Shown here: positions 32,851 to 41,103 of the stretch, in pieces | Numbering within the stretch: position 1 is the stretch's first letter | How the letters are laid out: every line of letters starts with the position of its first letter | NCBI GenBank assembly: GCA_964651705.1 | Contig: CAZYWZ010000012.1 | Coordinates: 1 to 64,000, forward strand | DNA length: 64,000 nucleotides | From: JADLBR01 sp964651705 | GTDB lineage: Bacteria > Verrucomicrobiota > Verrucomicrobiia > JADLBR01 | Reading direction: 5' to 3' | Position numbers and translations under genes: made by a program | The notes under the pieces: generated by a model | Seen by the model: the letters and a program-made list of their open reading frames with translations, nothing else | What the model was told of the DNA's origin: nothing | Databases searched by the model: none

Positions 32851-35220
32851 ATGGAAGTGCCGCCCCAGGCCGAAGGCGAGAACCCGGCTGGCGAAGCGCC
32901 GCCCGGGCCCGCCCGCAAACGGCGCCGCCGCTGGCCCATCGTCGTGCTGGCGCTGGTTGGGCTCGGGATCTCCCTGCTGGGCGCCGCCGCGTGGGTGGTG
33001 GTGTATCGGCCGATATGGGTATTGCGCCCCGTGCTGGGCGCGGCGGGGGGCGACCTGCGTGCCGAGATCGAAGCGGCGCGGTGGCGCTCGCCATCGGAGT
33101 TGGAGCTCGTCGGCCTGTCGGTTGGAGGCAGCAACCGGGTGGGCATGGCGAGCGTCGGGTTCGACTGGCGGGAGCTGGTTGGACTGGAGTCGCCCGAGGG
33201 CGTTCGTGAGACCCTGCGACTGAGCGGCATCACCGTCGATGGGCTGGGTAACATCGGTTCCGCCCGCCTGGACTTGGATCTGGGTGTCGCCGTGGCGGCG
33301 GTGATGCGTCGCGAAGGGTCGCGCGCCGGGGGAGCCAGCCCGGCCGAGTTGGTCTTGCACGATGTCAGCGCGGGTGCCACGGGGAGCGTGAGTTCCGTCC
33401 GCTTTCGCTTCGATCTGGGGCAGGCGATGGCGGCCGCGACGGATCCCGCCTGGCGACCGGGGGCGGGCGCGCCCACCGCCGAGATCGCGATATCCGGGGC
33501 CAATCTGGCTTCCACCGGGCGCCTCGACGCCGCGGCGATCCAGTTCGATCTCGGGTCGGCCATCGCCGTGGCGATGGGACGCACGAATTGGGCCGGGGAA
33601 GCTGTGGCACCACCGGCCGACGTGCGGCTCAGCGGGCTGTCGCTCCTGCCCACCGGGCGCGTGGGGACGGTGAGCGGCAGGCTGGATATCCCGGCAGCCA
33701 TTGCGGCGGCCCTTCGGCCCGACGAGGGCGGCCCGCCGGCCGATGGCACGAACCTGACGGAGTTCGTTGTCTCTGGCATCTCGCTCGGCGAGTATGGCAG
33801 CGTCGATGCGGTCCGCGCCCGACTCGACCTTCCCGCCGCGGTGCGCTCGATCCTGCGCGGGATCCGGGCGGGCGCGCAGCCGGAGCTGGCGATACGCGAG
33901 ATCGTGGTGGATCGCCCGCACCTGTCGATCGCGCGGGAGGAGATCCTGGACATCCAGCAGCGCAGCGCGGACCGGGAGGCCCCGAAGCCGGGCGGGCCGC
34001 TCGTCGAGATCGGCCGCGTCGAGGTGAACGAGGGATTGCTGCAGGTCAAGAATCTGGGCTCGGGCATACCGCCGCTGCCCATCCCCATCGATCAGGTGAT
34101 CTCCAACGTGGTCTTTGGCGCCTCTCGGGATCACCCCGCGGCCCAGAGGATCCTCACGATCCATGTCCGCGACTGGACCCTGCGCTCGCCCTACGACGCC
34201 CTGGCGACCGTGCTCCGCCTCGAGAGAATCGACATCTCATTTTCGGTCGCGGGTCTGCTCGAGAACCGCCTCGAGTCGATCGAATTCGTCGGGCCCATCA
34301 TCTTCCTCGGGCAGGATCTTTTCTGGTTCTCGGAACTCCTCCAGAGGGAGGCCGCCAACCTGCCCCCCGGAAAGCCGTGGACGGTGGGAAATTTCAGCAT
34401 CCGCGGCGGGCGCGTCATCGTGGCGACGCAGGGCGAGGAGGAGCTGGAGCTGCCGCTGGTCTTCGCGTCCGAGCAGCGCGACATGCGGGTCGGCGCCCTT
34501 CAGGACATGCACCTCAGCGCCGCGATCGAGGTCGTCCCGGTGTCGCTGGATTATCGCGAGCGGTACGGCATCGCGGTCGACAACCTCCGGGGCAAGCTCG
34601 AGTTCGCCCTCCCCAGGACCCAAGAGGGCGCCAACAACGTGGTGAACACGCTGAAGGCCGACCGCATCGCCTGGAAGGATCTCTCCTCGAGCAACGTGTG
34701 GGTGTCGGTGACGTTCGATGTCAAAGGCGTCTACGGGCAATTCGGCGGCGAGGGGTACGGGGGCTACGTCAACGGCGACGCCACCGTCCTGTTCGAGGAC
34801 GCGCGGGAGTGGGTGGGGTCCATCGCGGCGACGGGGGTCGATCTCGGGGCCGCCGCGGCGGACGTCATCCCCGAGCAGGTCCGCCTGACGGGCCGCGGCA
34901 GCGGGACCGTCGTCGTGCGCGGACAGGAGCGGGTCATCCGGGAATGCACCGGCAAGTTCGGGCTCCTGGACCGGGGGCGGCTGGAGGTCGTCGCCCTCGA
35001 CGAGCTGCTGGGAAGAATTCCGGCCGAATGGGACGTGACCCGGAAGGATCTCGCCGAGATTGTGCTCAACGCCTTTCGCACCTACCATTACACGAGCGGC
35101 GAGGCGAATTTTTCGTACAAGCCGCCCCTCAGTTTTCTCCGGGCGAATTTTCGCGGCGAGGAGGGAAAGAGGGACATCGACGTGAGCTACAGACATGACC
35201 TGGAAACGCAGACCGATTGA
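32851..35220 (+). CDS. YdbH-like AsmA-family intermembrane protein
   Basis: 789 residues with an N-terminal basic stretch (RKRRRR), one membrane anchor at about 33-56 and a long periplasmic beta-rich body. Five tandem units of about 46 residues span roughly 120-345, each of the form (L)RLSGIT...G(S/N)V...RLDLxxAVAAV. The C-terminal part, with FRTYHYTSGEANFSYKPPLS, resembles the end of E. coli YdbH. YdbH is an AsmA-type protein that with lipoprotein YnbE forms a bridge for phospholipid transport to the outer membrane. The overlapping next gene encodes YnbE- and YdbL-like domains, which strongly supports the assignment. It is divergent from gltX, with a 99-bp shared promoter region. Confidence 0.8.
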   Translation: MEVPPQAEGENPAGEAPPGPARKRRRRWPIVVLALVGLGISLLGAAAWVVVYRPIWVLRPVLGAAGGDLRAEIEAARWRSPSELELVGLSVGGSNRVGMASVGFDWRELVGLESPEGVRETLRLSGITVDGLGNIGSARLDLDLGVAVAAVMRREGSRAGGASPAELVLHDVSAGATGSVSSVRFRFDLGQAMAAATDPAWRPGAGAPTAEIAISGANLASTGRLDAAAIQFDLGSAIAVAMGRTNWAGEAVAPPADVRLSGLSLLPTGRVGTVSGRLDIPAAIAAALRPDEGGPPADGTNLTEFVVSGISLGEYGSVDAVRARLDLPAAVRSILRGIRAGAQPELAIREIVVDRPHLSIAREEILDIQQRSADREAPKPGGPLVEIGRVEVNEGLLQVKNLGSGIPPLPIPIDQVISNVVFGASRDHPAAQRILTIHVRDWTLRSPYDALATVLRLERIDISFSVAGLLENRLESIEFVGPIIFLGQDLFWFSELLQREAANLPPGKPWTVGNFSIRGGRVIVATQGEEELELPLVFASEQRDMRVGALQDMHLSAAIEVVPVSLDYRERYGIAVDNLRGKLEFALPRTQEGANNVVNTLKADRIAWKDLSSSNVWVSVTFDVKGVYGQFGGEGYGGYVNGDATVLFEDAREWVGSIAATGVDLGAAAADVIPEQVRLTGRGSGTVVVRGQERVIRECTGKFGLLDRGRLEVVALDELLGRIPAEWDVTRKDLAEIVLNAFRTYHYTSGEANFSYKPPLSFLRANFRGEEGKRDIDVSYRHDLETQTD

Positions 35221-35686
35221 CCTTGCCGCGCCGGCCCTGGCGGGCTCCCTGCTTGTCGCCTCGTGCGCCCTGCCGCCGGTGCGCCTCGAGACGCCGGAGC
35301 CGATGAAGATCGACGTGAGCGTCAAGGTGGAGATCTCCCCGATCAAGAAGGAGTCCGGCGAGGCCGAGGGGCCCGTGGGGACAACCCGCCGCACGCGGAT
35401 GGAGGAGATCCAGAACCTCAAGAACAACCGCATCGTCGGGGAAGATCAGAGAGGGTATCTGGCCCTGCGGGATGTCCCGCCGGCATGGAAGGAGCACGCG
35501 GCCTACATCAAAGAGGTGATCGCCGCGGAGAACAACGACCGGCAGCTGATGTACAGCACCAGGGCCCGCGACCAGAAGAAGTCGCTCGATGAGATCGAGG
35601 CGCTCTTCGCCGAACAGTGGCGGGGTAAATCCTTCCGGGGCGAATGGATCCAGACGCCCGATGGGCAGTGGCAGCAGAAGAAGTGA
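35195..35686 (+). CDS. YnbE-YdbL fusion lipoprotein
   Basis: 163 residues, overlapping the YdbH-like gene by 26 nt. A lipobox LLVASC puts the lipid on C24. Residues 24-55 (CALPPVRLETPEPMKIDVSV, then KVEISPIKK) match the short lipoprotein YnbE. From about 75 to the end, NNRIVGEDQRGYLALRDVP, VIAAENNDRQLMYSTRA and the tail GEWIQTPDGQWQQK match the YdbL (DUF1318) fold. In E. coli these are two genes, ynbE and ydbL, after ydbH; YnbE bridges to the outer membrane and YdbL is thought to regulate YnbE assembly. Here both would be one outer-membrane-anchored polypeptide. A DUF1318 lipoprotein with an unrelated N-terminus is the alternative. Confidence 0.78.
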   Translation: MTWKRRPIDLAAPALAGSLLVASCALPPVRLETPEPMKIDVSVKVEISPIKKESGEAEGPVGTTRRTRMEEIQNLKNNRIVGEDQRGYLALRDVPPAWKEHAAYIKEVIAAENNDRQLMYSTRARDQKKSLDEIEALFAEQWRGKSFRGEWIQTPDGQWQQKK

Positions 35687-35692
35687 CCCGGT

Positions 35693-36376
35693 TCAGACCC
35701 GGATCGTCTCGCCGATCTTCGGCAACAGCAGCTCGACACCCGCCGCCCGGAACGCCGCGCGCGCGGCGCCCTTGTCGATCTGGATCGGCGGGAAGGTGTC
35801 GTAGTGTACGCCCACGGCCCTCTTGGCGCCCACCCATTGTGCCGCCCGGGCCGCGTCGGCCGCGCCCATCGTGAAATTGTCCCCGATCGGGAGCACGGCC
35901 AGATCGGGCTTGTGCATCTCACCGATGAGCTTCATGTCCAGGGTCAGGGCCGTGTCGCCCGCGTAGTAGAAGGCGCCGTCCCGGGTCTCGACCACGAAGC
36001 CGCAGGGGTTTCCCGCATAGGAGCCGTCCGGGAAGCTCGAGGAGTGGATGGCGGCCACCAACTTGACGCGCCCGAAGTCGAAGGCCTTGGCCCCCCCGTG
36101 GTTCATCGGGTGGGCGCTCGCGACACCCTGCCCCTGTAGCCAGACGACCACCTCGTAGGTCGAGATCACGGTGGCCCCGCTCCGGCCCGCGATCGCCGCC
36201 GCATCCGCCAGGTGATCCGCGTGGCCGTGGCTCACCAGGATGAAATCCGGCCGGACGCCGGAAACATCGATGCCCTTCGCCAGCTCATTCGGGGTGATGA
36301 ACGGGTCGAACAGCAGCGTCTTCCCGCCCGCCCGCACCGAAAAACACGAATGCCCATAATACGTCAGATCCATCAT
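35693..36376 (-). CDS. UPF0173-type metal-dependent hydrolase
   Basis: 227 residues of metallo-beta-lactamase fold. The metal-binding motif is VSHGHADHLADAAAI, with further ligands in ASAHPMNHGG, YYAGDTALTLDM and the C-terminal GVHYDTFPPIQI. The N-terminal MMDLTYYGHSCFSVRAGGKT and LLFDPFI are hallmarks of the UPF0173 (YtkL-like) group, whose substrate is not established. ATG 36376 follows GGAGG at a good distance; ATG 36373 is in frame. It converges on the fusion lipoprotein gene with six bases between stops. Confidence 0.92.
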   Translation of the reverse strand: MMDLTYYGHSCFSVRAGGKTLLFDPFITPNELAKGIDVSGVRPDFILVSHGHADHLADAAAIAGRSGATVISTYEVVVWLQGQGVASAHPMNHGGAKAFDFGRVKLVAAIHSSSFPDGSYAGNPCGFVVETRDGAFYYAGDTALTLDMKLIGEMHKPDLAVLPIGDNFTMGAADAARAAQWVGAKRAVGVHYDTFPPIQIDKGAARAAFRAAGVELLLPKIGETIRV

Positions 36377-36490
36377 GGCGCCCTCCTTCGTGCCCCCATT
36401 GTGGGAAGCCCCGTCGCAAAGACAAGCCGCAACCAAAAAAAGAGGGCCGCGCTCGCGCGCGGCCCAAGCCATTGGCAGGCGGTCTCCCGA

Positions 36491-36892
36491 TCACCCCACG
36501 GTGATCGTCCGGGCGCGGGCCTCCTCGCGCTTGTGCAACCGCACGCGCAGGACTCCCAGCTCGAGCCTCGCCTCGACACGCCCCGGATCCGCGGTCTCCG
36601 GAAGACGCACCGCCGTGCGAAGCACCGCCGCGCCCTCCCCGGTCCCCGGATTCTCCCAGAACTGCCGACGCGCCGACACCTTCATCAGGCCGTCCTCGAC
36701 CTTCAGCTCGATGCCCTCGCGCGCCACGCCAGGCAGATCGAATTGAAACTCGATCGCCTCGGCTGTCTCGCGCCAGCGCCCGGGGATCGCCGCACCCCCG
36801 CTGGCCCAGAACGAGTCCTCAAACTCCTCGAGCCAGCCCAACGGATCCAGCCCATCAACCAATGACCTCGGTGTGTCCAATGCCAGTTTCAT
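36491..36892 (-). CDS. Small heat-shock protein (Hsp20/alpha-crystallin)
   Basis: 133 residues. The alpha-crystallin domain spans about 40-128: ETAEAIEFQFDLPGVAREGI, then KVEDGLMKVSARR, VRLPETADPGRVEARLELG and the final VLRVRLHK. Hsp20 proteins are ATP-independent holdases that bind unfolding proteins. The start has AGGAAG upstream. A 12-bp palindrome lies just upstream (separate entry) and may regulate it. The C-terminal I-x-I motif is only weakly present (RTITVG). Confidence 0.93.
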   Translation of the reverse strand: MKLALDTPRSLVDGLDPLGWLEEFEDSFWASGGAAIPGRWRETAEAIEFQFDLPGVAREGIELKVEDGLMKVSARRQFWENPGTGEGAAVLRTAVRLPETADPGRVEARLELGVLRVRLHKREEARARTITVG

Positions 36893-36912
36893 ATCGCTGC
36901 TTCCTTTCTGTT

Positions 36913-36924
36913 AGAGTTCACTCT
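36913..36924. promoter_or_regulatory. Short palindrome upstream of hsp20
   Basis: AGAGTTCACTCT, arms of 5 bp with a 2-nt centre, lies 20 nt before the hsp20 ATG in an unusually A+T-rich stretch (36893-37080). It could be an operator or part of a 5' UTR hairpin. It is not a CIRCE element. Evidence is positional only. Confidence 0.3.
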
Positions 36925-37139
36925 CGTTCCAATGCCAGACGCCAAAGCAAATCTCATGCCGGGGCAAAAAGCATCACAACAGGTTGATAATAAAATGGTT
37001 AACGAAAAAATCGGCCTCCGCCAAACACCACCTAAATGAGATATTCTGTCCCTCACAAGGAAAGCGCCATGGTTATAATGGCGCATGCGCCAAATTGTTT
37101 CTTGCATGATCGGGGGCGGTGCCGTAGCGCTGCGAGCGG

Positions 37140-37247
37140 GCACCACCGGGGCGGAAAATGGTAGGCTGCGCCTTGGCGCACGCTGCCGAATCCACCGTCC
37201 GCGTGCGCCAAGGCGCAGCCTACATCGCGACCCAAGTTTCGAGTCAG
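37140..37247 (-). repeat. 108-bp hairpin repeat (family B), copy 4
   Basis: Reverse orientation, with the tag spelled CAAGTTTCGAGTCAG instead of CAATTTTCGAGTCAG. It ends 51 bp before the ATP-grasp start. The rest of the gap 36893-37139 is A+T-rich and holds only the palindrome noted separately. Confidence 0.88.
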
Positions 37248-37298
37248 CCCGCGGCCGGCTTGACCGCCGGGGCGCGGGATGATTGATTGCGGCCACCC

Positions 37299-38285
37299 AT
37301 GAAGATATTCCTGCCCGGTGCCGGTGCCCGGATGATCCCGCCGCTCAAGGCCGTCCCCGGTGTGGGGGAGGTGATCGTCTCGACCAACGACCCTTGGGGG
37401 GCGGGCGTCTTTCTGGCGGATCGGGCCTACCCGTTGCCGGCGTTCGAGGAACCGGGATGCGCGGAGGGGGTGCTCGCGATCTATGATCGGGAACGTTTCG
37501 ACGCCTGCCTGCCGGTGCTGGATTCCGCGGTCCTGTTTTTCGCGCGTCATCGGGACCGTTTCCGGGACGCGCCCTTTCGGCTGGGCATGGCGGAGCCGGA
37601 CGTCATCGAGATGGCCTGTGACAAGGTGCGCATGGTCGAGTTTCTCGCGGGCTGCGGGTTGCCGGTGCCGCCGACGTGGACGTTCGCGGAATATCTCGCC
37701 GGGCCCGGGTGTCGGCCGCCGTGTTTTCTGAAGCCGCGCTTCCCCGAGGATCGGGATTTCGGGCGCGCGGTCTATGTCCGGCTCGAGGATGAGACCGACG
37801 TGGGATATTGGGCCAAGAAATTGGCCGGCGGCCTGGACCGGCACGTGGTGCAGCCCGTGCTGGAGGGCCAGGAGTTCAACATCAACTTCTTCTGTGACGC
37901 GTCGGGCGAGGTGCGATCCATCGTCACGATACGGGTGATCGAAAACACGCCCGGGGGCGCCATCCTCAGGGGAGAGATCGTGCGCGATGCGCGTTTTTCT
38001 GGGTTCGTCCGATCGCTGGCGGGGGCCGTTCGCCTGTGGGGCGCGAACCAGCTCCAATCGATCGTGTCGCCCGAGGGCGAGATCTCTTTCGTCGAGATCA
38101 ACGTGCGCCTGAGCGGCAGCAGCCCTTTCGTGTCGGCGGCGGGCGCGGATGAGTTCGCCAACACGGTGCGCCTGTTGCGTGGGGAGCCGGTCTCTTTCCC
38201 GGGACGGGTGCGGCCCCTGCGACAGACCCGGTGGGACCACCTTCAATTTTTTGAAGGGGAGCCTATCGGTCCGGCCCGCCCCTGA
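37299..38285 (+). CDS. ATP-grasp protein, carbamoyl-phosphate-synthase-like
   Basis: 328 residues. An N-terminal Rossmann-like half (MKIFLPGAGARMIPPLKAV) is followed by the ATP-grasp domain: DKVRMVEFLAGCGLPVPPTW, the lysine strand PPCFLKPRF, VVQPVLEGQEFNINFFCD, and the Mg-binding segment ISFVEINVRLSGSSPFVS. Such stand-alone ATP-grasp ligases couple a carboxylate to an amine or other nucleophile. The substrates are unknown, and no biosynthetic partner is nearby. ATG 37299 is preferred over the upstream TTG. The 3' end overlaps the convergent holA gene by 23 bp. Confidence 0.85.
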   Translation: MKIFLPGAGARMIPPLKAVPGVGEVIVSTNDPWGAGVFLADRAYPLPAFEEPGCAEGVLAIYDRERFDACLPVLDSAVLFFARHRDRFRDAPFRLGMAEPDVIEMACDKVRMVEFLAGCGLPVPPTWTFAEYLAGPGCRPPCFLKPRFPEDRDFGRAVYVRLEDETDVGYWAKKLAGGLDRHVVQPVLEGQEFNINFFCDASGEVRSIVTIRVIENTPGGAILRGEIVRDARFSGFVRSLAGAVRLWGANQLQSIVSPEGEISFVEINVRLSGSSPFVSAAGADEFANTVRLLRGEPVSFPGRVRPLRQTRWDHLQFFEGEPIGPARP

Positions 38286-39429
38286 GGGCGGGGGATGGTG
38301 GCGCACCGGAGGCGCGAGATCCGGGGCGCGGGCCGCGGGTCTTCTGTGAGGCGAGTTCCGCGGTCTTGATGCAGAGCATTTCCATGGCGCGGAAATCGGT
38401 CAGCCCGGTGCGGAACATGGCGAGGTAGGCGTCGTAGACGAGGTCCAGGAACTGGAGCCAGTGCCCCATGGGATGGGCGGCGGCCTGCTCGCCGACGCGA
38501 CGGATGCGAAAGTCCGCGGGCATCTTGCCTCCCTTGCCGCGCACCAGGATCGCCTCGGCTTCCGGGGCGAGGGAGGCGCCGTAGCCGGAGAGAGACAGCC
38601 AGCCGCGATCCAGCAAGAGGCGGCACTGCACCAGCAGGCGGGCGTGGCTGGCGAGGGCCGCGATCAGGCCGACGGGATTCTCGCGCTGAAATTCGAGCTG
38701 CCGCAGCAGGCGCAGGGCCCGGCCGATGTCGGCGCAGACCACGGCATCGCACCAGTCCCAGTGGCTCTCCGAGCGGGACGGGGTCACGACCTCGTCCACA
38801 TCCGCGACAGAGACCTTCGGGGCATCGCCGGCATACAGGCTGGCCTTCTCGGCCTCGACCCGCAACAGCCACGGGTCGCCGCCGCACAGGGCGGCGAGCC
38901 GCGCGACCGCGGCCGGCTCGGGCGATTTTCCGGTGGCGCGAAAGGCCTCGGCGGCCATCTCTTCCAGTGAGACCTTGCCCCTGCGACCTCCCGATGCGGG
39001 GAGGTCGAAGAGGCGGACCTCCCCGGCGGCCTGCAGGGCCTTGAAGAAGGCTCGCCTGCGGTCGAGCCCCGGGGCCGACACCAACAGGCGGATGCCGTCG
39101 GGGATGCCGCGGCCGATGGCTTCCGCGAGGCGATCCAGGATCTCGTAGGCGGCCGCCCCGCGGCCCGTTTCCTCGTCGACGGGGGCGGTGAGGTTCTTGA
39201 ACCAGACGAGCTTTTCCTTGGCGAGGAAGGGTGGGGTGTCGAGGGCCTCGATGACGCGACGGACGGCGTCCGCCATCTGGTCGGGGCCATCGACCCACCC
39301 GTCGATGATCTCCAGGCCCCACTCGCCTCCGGGGGACAGCGCCTTGGCCAAGGCCGCGGCCTCCCGCTTGACCGCGAGATCATCCGATCCGGTCACGACG
39401 CAGATCTTGGCCTCGGTGGGCTTCGCCAT
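38263..39429 (-). CDS. holA: DNA polymerase III delta subunit
   Basis: 388 residues from ATG 39429. The pattern is that of the clamp-loader delta subunit: an N-terminal strand ICVVTGSDDLAVKREAAALA, then PPFLAKEKLVWFKNLTAPVD, a middle GGDPWLLRVEAEKASLYAG, and a helical C-terminal collar (ENPVGLIAALASHARLLVQC). Delta opens the beta clamp at the replication fork. The family is poorly conserved; order and spacing of these segments support the call. It converges on the ATP-grasp gene with a 23-bp overlap at the 3' ends. Confidence 0.85.
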   Translation of the reverse strand: MAKPTEAKICVVTGSDDLAVKREAAALAKALSPGGEWGLEIIDGWVDGPDQMADAVRRVIEALDTPPFLAKEKLVWFKNLTAPVDEETGRGAAAYEILDRLAEAIGRGIPDGIRLLVSAPGLDRRRAFFKALQAAGEVRLFDLPASGGRRGKVSLEEMAAEAFRATGKSPEPAAVARLAALCGGDPWLLRVEAEKASLYAGDAPKVSVADVDEVVTPSRSESHWDWCDAVVCADIGRALRLLRQLEFQRENPVGLIAALASHARLLVQCRLLLDRGWLSLSGYGASLAPEAEAILVRGKGGKMPADFRIRRVGEQAAAHPMGHWLQFLDLVYDAYLAMFRTGLTDFRAMEMLCIKTAELASQKTRGPRPGSRASGAPPSPALRGGPDR

Positions 39430-39512
39430 CGGCTTCCCTTGAACCATGCGCGCCCAGCCGTGGCCAGCCTGAAATTCTTGCCCAACCCAAACCCTGGGCG
39501 ACCCGTGCGGCG

Positions 39513-39545
39513 GCCCGTGGCGCGAGAGGGATTTCGCGCCCTACA
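39513..39545. repeat. Right half of core palindrome A
   Basis: GCCCGTGGCGCGAGAGGGAT and then TTCGCGCCCTACA match the right arm only. It lies just left of the third 212-bp element and is probably a deletion remnant. Confidence 0.7.
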
Positions 39546-39572
39546 TCCCCAGGCATCGGGCTCCGGGGCGCT

Positions 39573-39784
39573 CCCAAATCCTCGCGTAAGGATCGCTCCC
39601 CGAGTGACGTGCCCTCAACGAACCGTATAGGACACAGGCACGTCACCGTGCCAAGTTTTGTAGGGCGCGGATTCCTATCCGCGCCACGCACGGTCCTGCC
39701 GGTTGCCCGTGGCGCGAAAGGGATTTCGCGCCCTACATTCCCAAGTGTTGCGCCTCCGGGTAGTGCCTTACGCGAGGATTTGGG
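39573..39784. mobile_element. 212-bp MITE-like element, copy 3, with perfect target duplication
   Basis: Ends CCCAAATCCTCGCGTAAGG and CCTTACGCGAGGATTTGGG form a perfect 19-bp inverted repeat. Direct repeat GCGCT flanks it (39568-39572 and 39785-39789). The interior is nearly identical to copy 1 (2662-2873), with the core palindrome at 39659-39737. It fills most of the gap between holA and the HIT gene. Confidence 0.9.
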
Positions 39785-39834
39785 GCGCTCCGAGGCCCTT
39801 GCGACCCGATCCCATAAGCTGCTAGAGTTCCGGC

Positions 39835-40320
39835 ATGGAGATCCTCCACGCACCTTGGCGCGCGCGCTATCTGGAAGACGATTCCGAGCGATCCCCGACC
39901 GTGTTTGCCGACATCATCCAGTCGGCGGATGACGAGGCGAACCGCGTGCTGGTGCGGCGCAAGTCGTGCCTCGCGGTATTGAACAAGTTTCCCTACAGCA
40001 CGGGCCACACGCTGATCGTCCCGTACAAGTGCACGTCGCGGTTCGAGGATCTCAACGAGGCGGAACTCGCCGAGGTGATGGCCCTGAGCCAGGAACTGGT
40101 CCGCGTGCTGCGGGAGGAATTCCGCGCCGAGGCATTCAACATCGGCTTCAACTTGGGAACGGCGGCCGGGGCGGGGATCGCCGACCACATCCATCTGCAC
40201 GTGGTGCCGCGGTGGTCTGGCGACCACAATTTCATGACCGTGCTGGCGGCGACCCGGGTCCATCCGGGCGAGTTGCCCGTGGTCTGGGCGCGGATGCGCG
40301 CGCACTTCGCGGCGGCATAG
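39835..40320 (+). CDS. HIT-family nucleotide phosphorylase/hydrolase
   Basis: 161 residues. The histidine triad H118-x-H120-x-H122 lies in DHIHLHVVPRWSGDHNF, with the preceding NKFPYSTGHTLIVPYKCTSR and EAFNIGFNLGTAAGAGI typical of the Ap4A phosphorylase-like branch. The middle His attacks nucleoside phosphates. It probably clears dinucleoside polyphosphates or nucleotide adducts. It has no obvious operon partner; the next gene starts 111 nt later. Confidence 0.92.
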   Translation: MEILHAPWRARYLEDDSERSPTVFADIIQSADDEANRVLVRRKSCLAVLNKFPYSTGHTLIVPYKCTSRFEDLNEAELAEVMALSQELVRVLREEFRAEAFNIGFNLGTAAGAGIADHIHLHVVPRWSGDHNFMTVLAATRVHPGELPVVWARMRAHFAAA

Positions 40321-40431
40321 CAGAGCCCGCCCGTCCGGCCGCGCCCGTCCTGCCCGCGGGCGCATGCGTGTGGGCGTGCTTTTCGGGCCCGCCCCAAAAA
40401 GCGCTCGCCTATGACCCCGGATAGGGGCAGC

Positions 40432-41034
40432 ATGAGCACATCGATCCAAGCGGCCGAGGGGTCTGAGGCGGAGATGGCTATGACGGAAGCAAGAGAGGGG
40501 AAGCGGGGCACCAAGTCGCTGGCCTGGGCGGTGGCCGCGATGGCCGCGCTGCTGGCCGGCATGGGGCTGATGCTGTCATCGACACCGGGGGTGGGTTCCG
40601 ACCGGGATCGGGCGCGGGAAGAAAAAAATCTCGAGAACATGCAGCAGTTGGCGCGGGCCTGCCTGCTCTACGCCGAGGACAACGGGGGCGTGCTGCCAGA
40701 GAGCCTGGCCGAGCTGGTCGCCGAGACCAAGCTGAACCCGGAGATCCTCCATAGCCCGCTGGCGAAAGATCGCTCGGAACCGAGTTACGAGCTGGCGCAG
40801 CGCGGCAGGATCTTTGGTTCGGAGACGCCCCTGAGTCCCGAGATCCTCTTCGCGCCGGTCAACGGCGGGGAGGGCGATGGCGCGGCGGCGGGCGCAGGCA
40901 ACGAACGCTATGAGGTGCCGCCCAACGTGATCTTGATCATTGAGCGGGAGGGCCTGCGCCGTGGCGGGCGGCGATTCGTCCTGCTCGATGGGACGCCCGG
41001 CTCGCTGGACCTCGACATTGGGCCGAGGCCCTAG
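40432..41034 (+). CDS. Single-pass membrane protein with pseudopilin-like periplasmic domain
   Basis: About 200 residues from ATG 40432, after GGGGCAG. A membrane segment near 31-50 (LAWAVAAMAALLAGMGLMLS) is followed by NLENMQQLARACLLYAEDNG and LPESLAELVAETKLNPEILH, the pattern of the pseudopilin-like proteins common in Verrucomicrobia. The prepilin peptidase site is not clear because the membrane segment sits far from the N-terminus. The function is unknown. The TAG stop is made by the family D hairpin that follows. Confidence 0.55.
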   Translation: MSTSIQAAEGSEAEMAMTEAREGKRGTKSLAWAVAAMAALLAGMGLMLSSTPGVGSDRDRAREEKNLENMQQLARACLLYAEDNGGVLPESLAELVAETKLNPEILHSPLAKDRSEPSYELAQRGRIFGSETPLSPEILFAPVNGGEGDGAAAGAGNERYEVPPNVILIIEREGLRRGGRRFVLLDGTPGSLDLDIGPRP

Positions 41035-41065
41035 GAATCTGCCGGACTTTGTCCGACAGATTCCT
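41033..41065. terminator. Family D hairpin, possible terminator
   Basis: AGGAATCTGCCGGAC TTT GTCCGACAGATTCCT, a 15-bp stem with one mismatch and a 3-nt loop, lies between two genes that converge. No U-run follows. It doubles as the 3' edge of the upstream gene, whose stop is TAG at 41032-41034. Confidence 0.5.
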
Positions 41066-41103
41066 AGTAGCGAAGGGCCTTCGCCCTTCGGCGGCCTCGC
41101 CCG

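Noticed and set aside
36913..36924. CIRCE (HrcA) operator upstream of hsp20
   Set aside because: Arms are 5 bp with a 2-nt centre; CIRCE has 9-bp TTAGCACTC arms and a 9-nt spacer.
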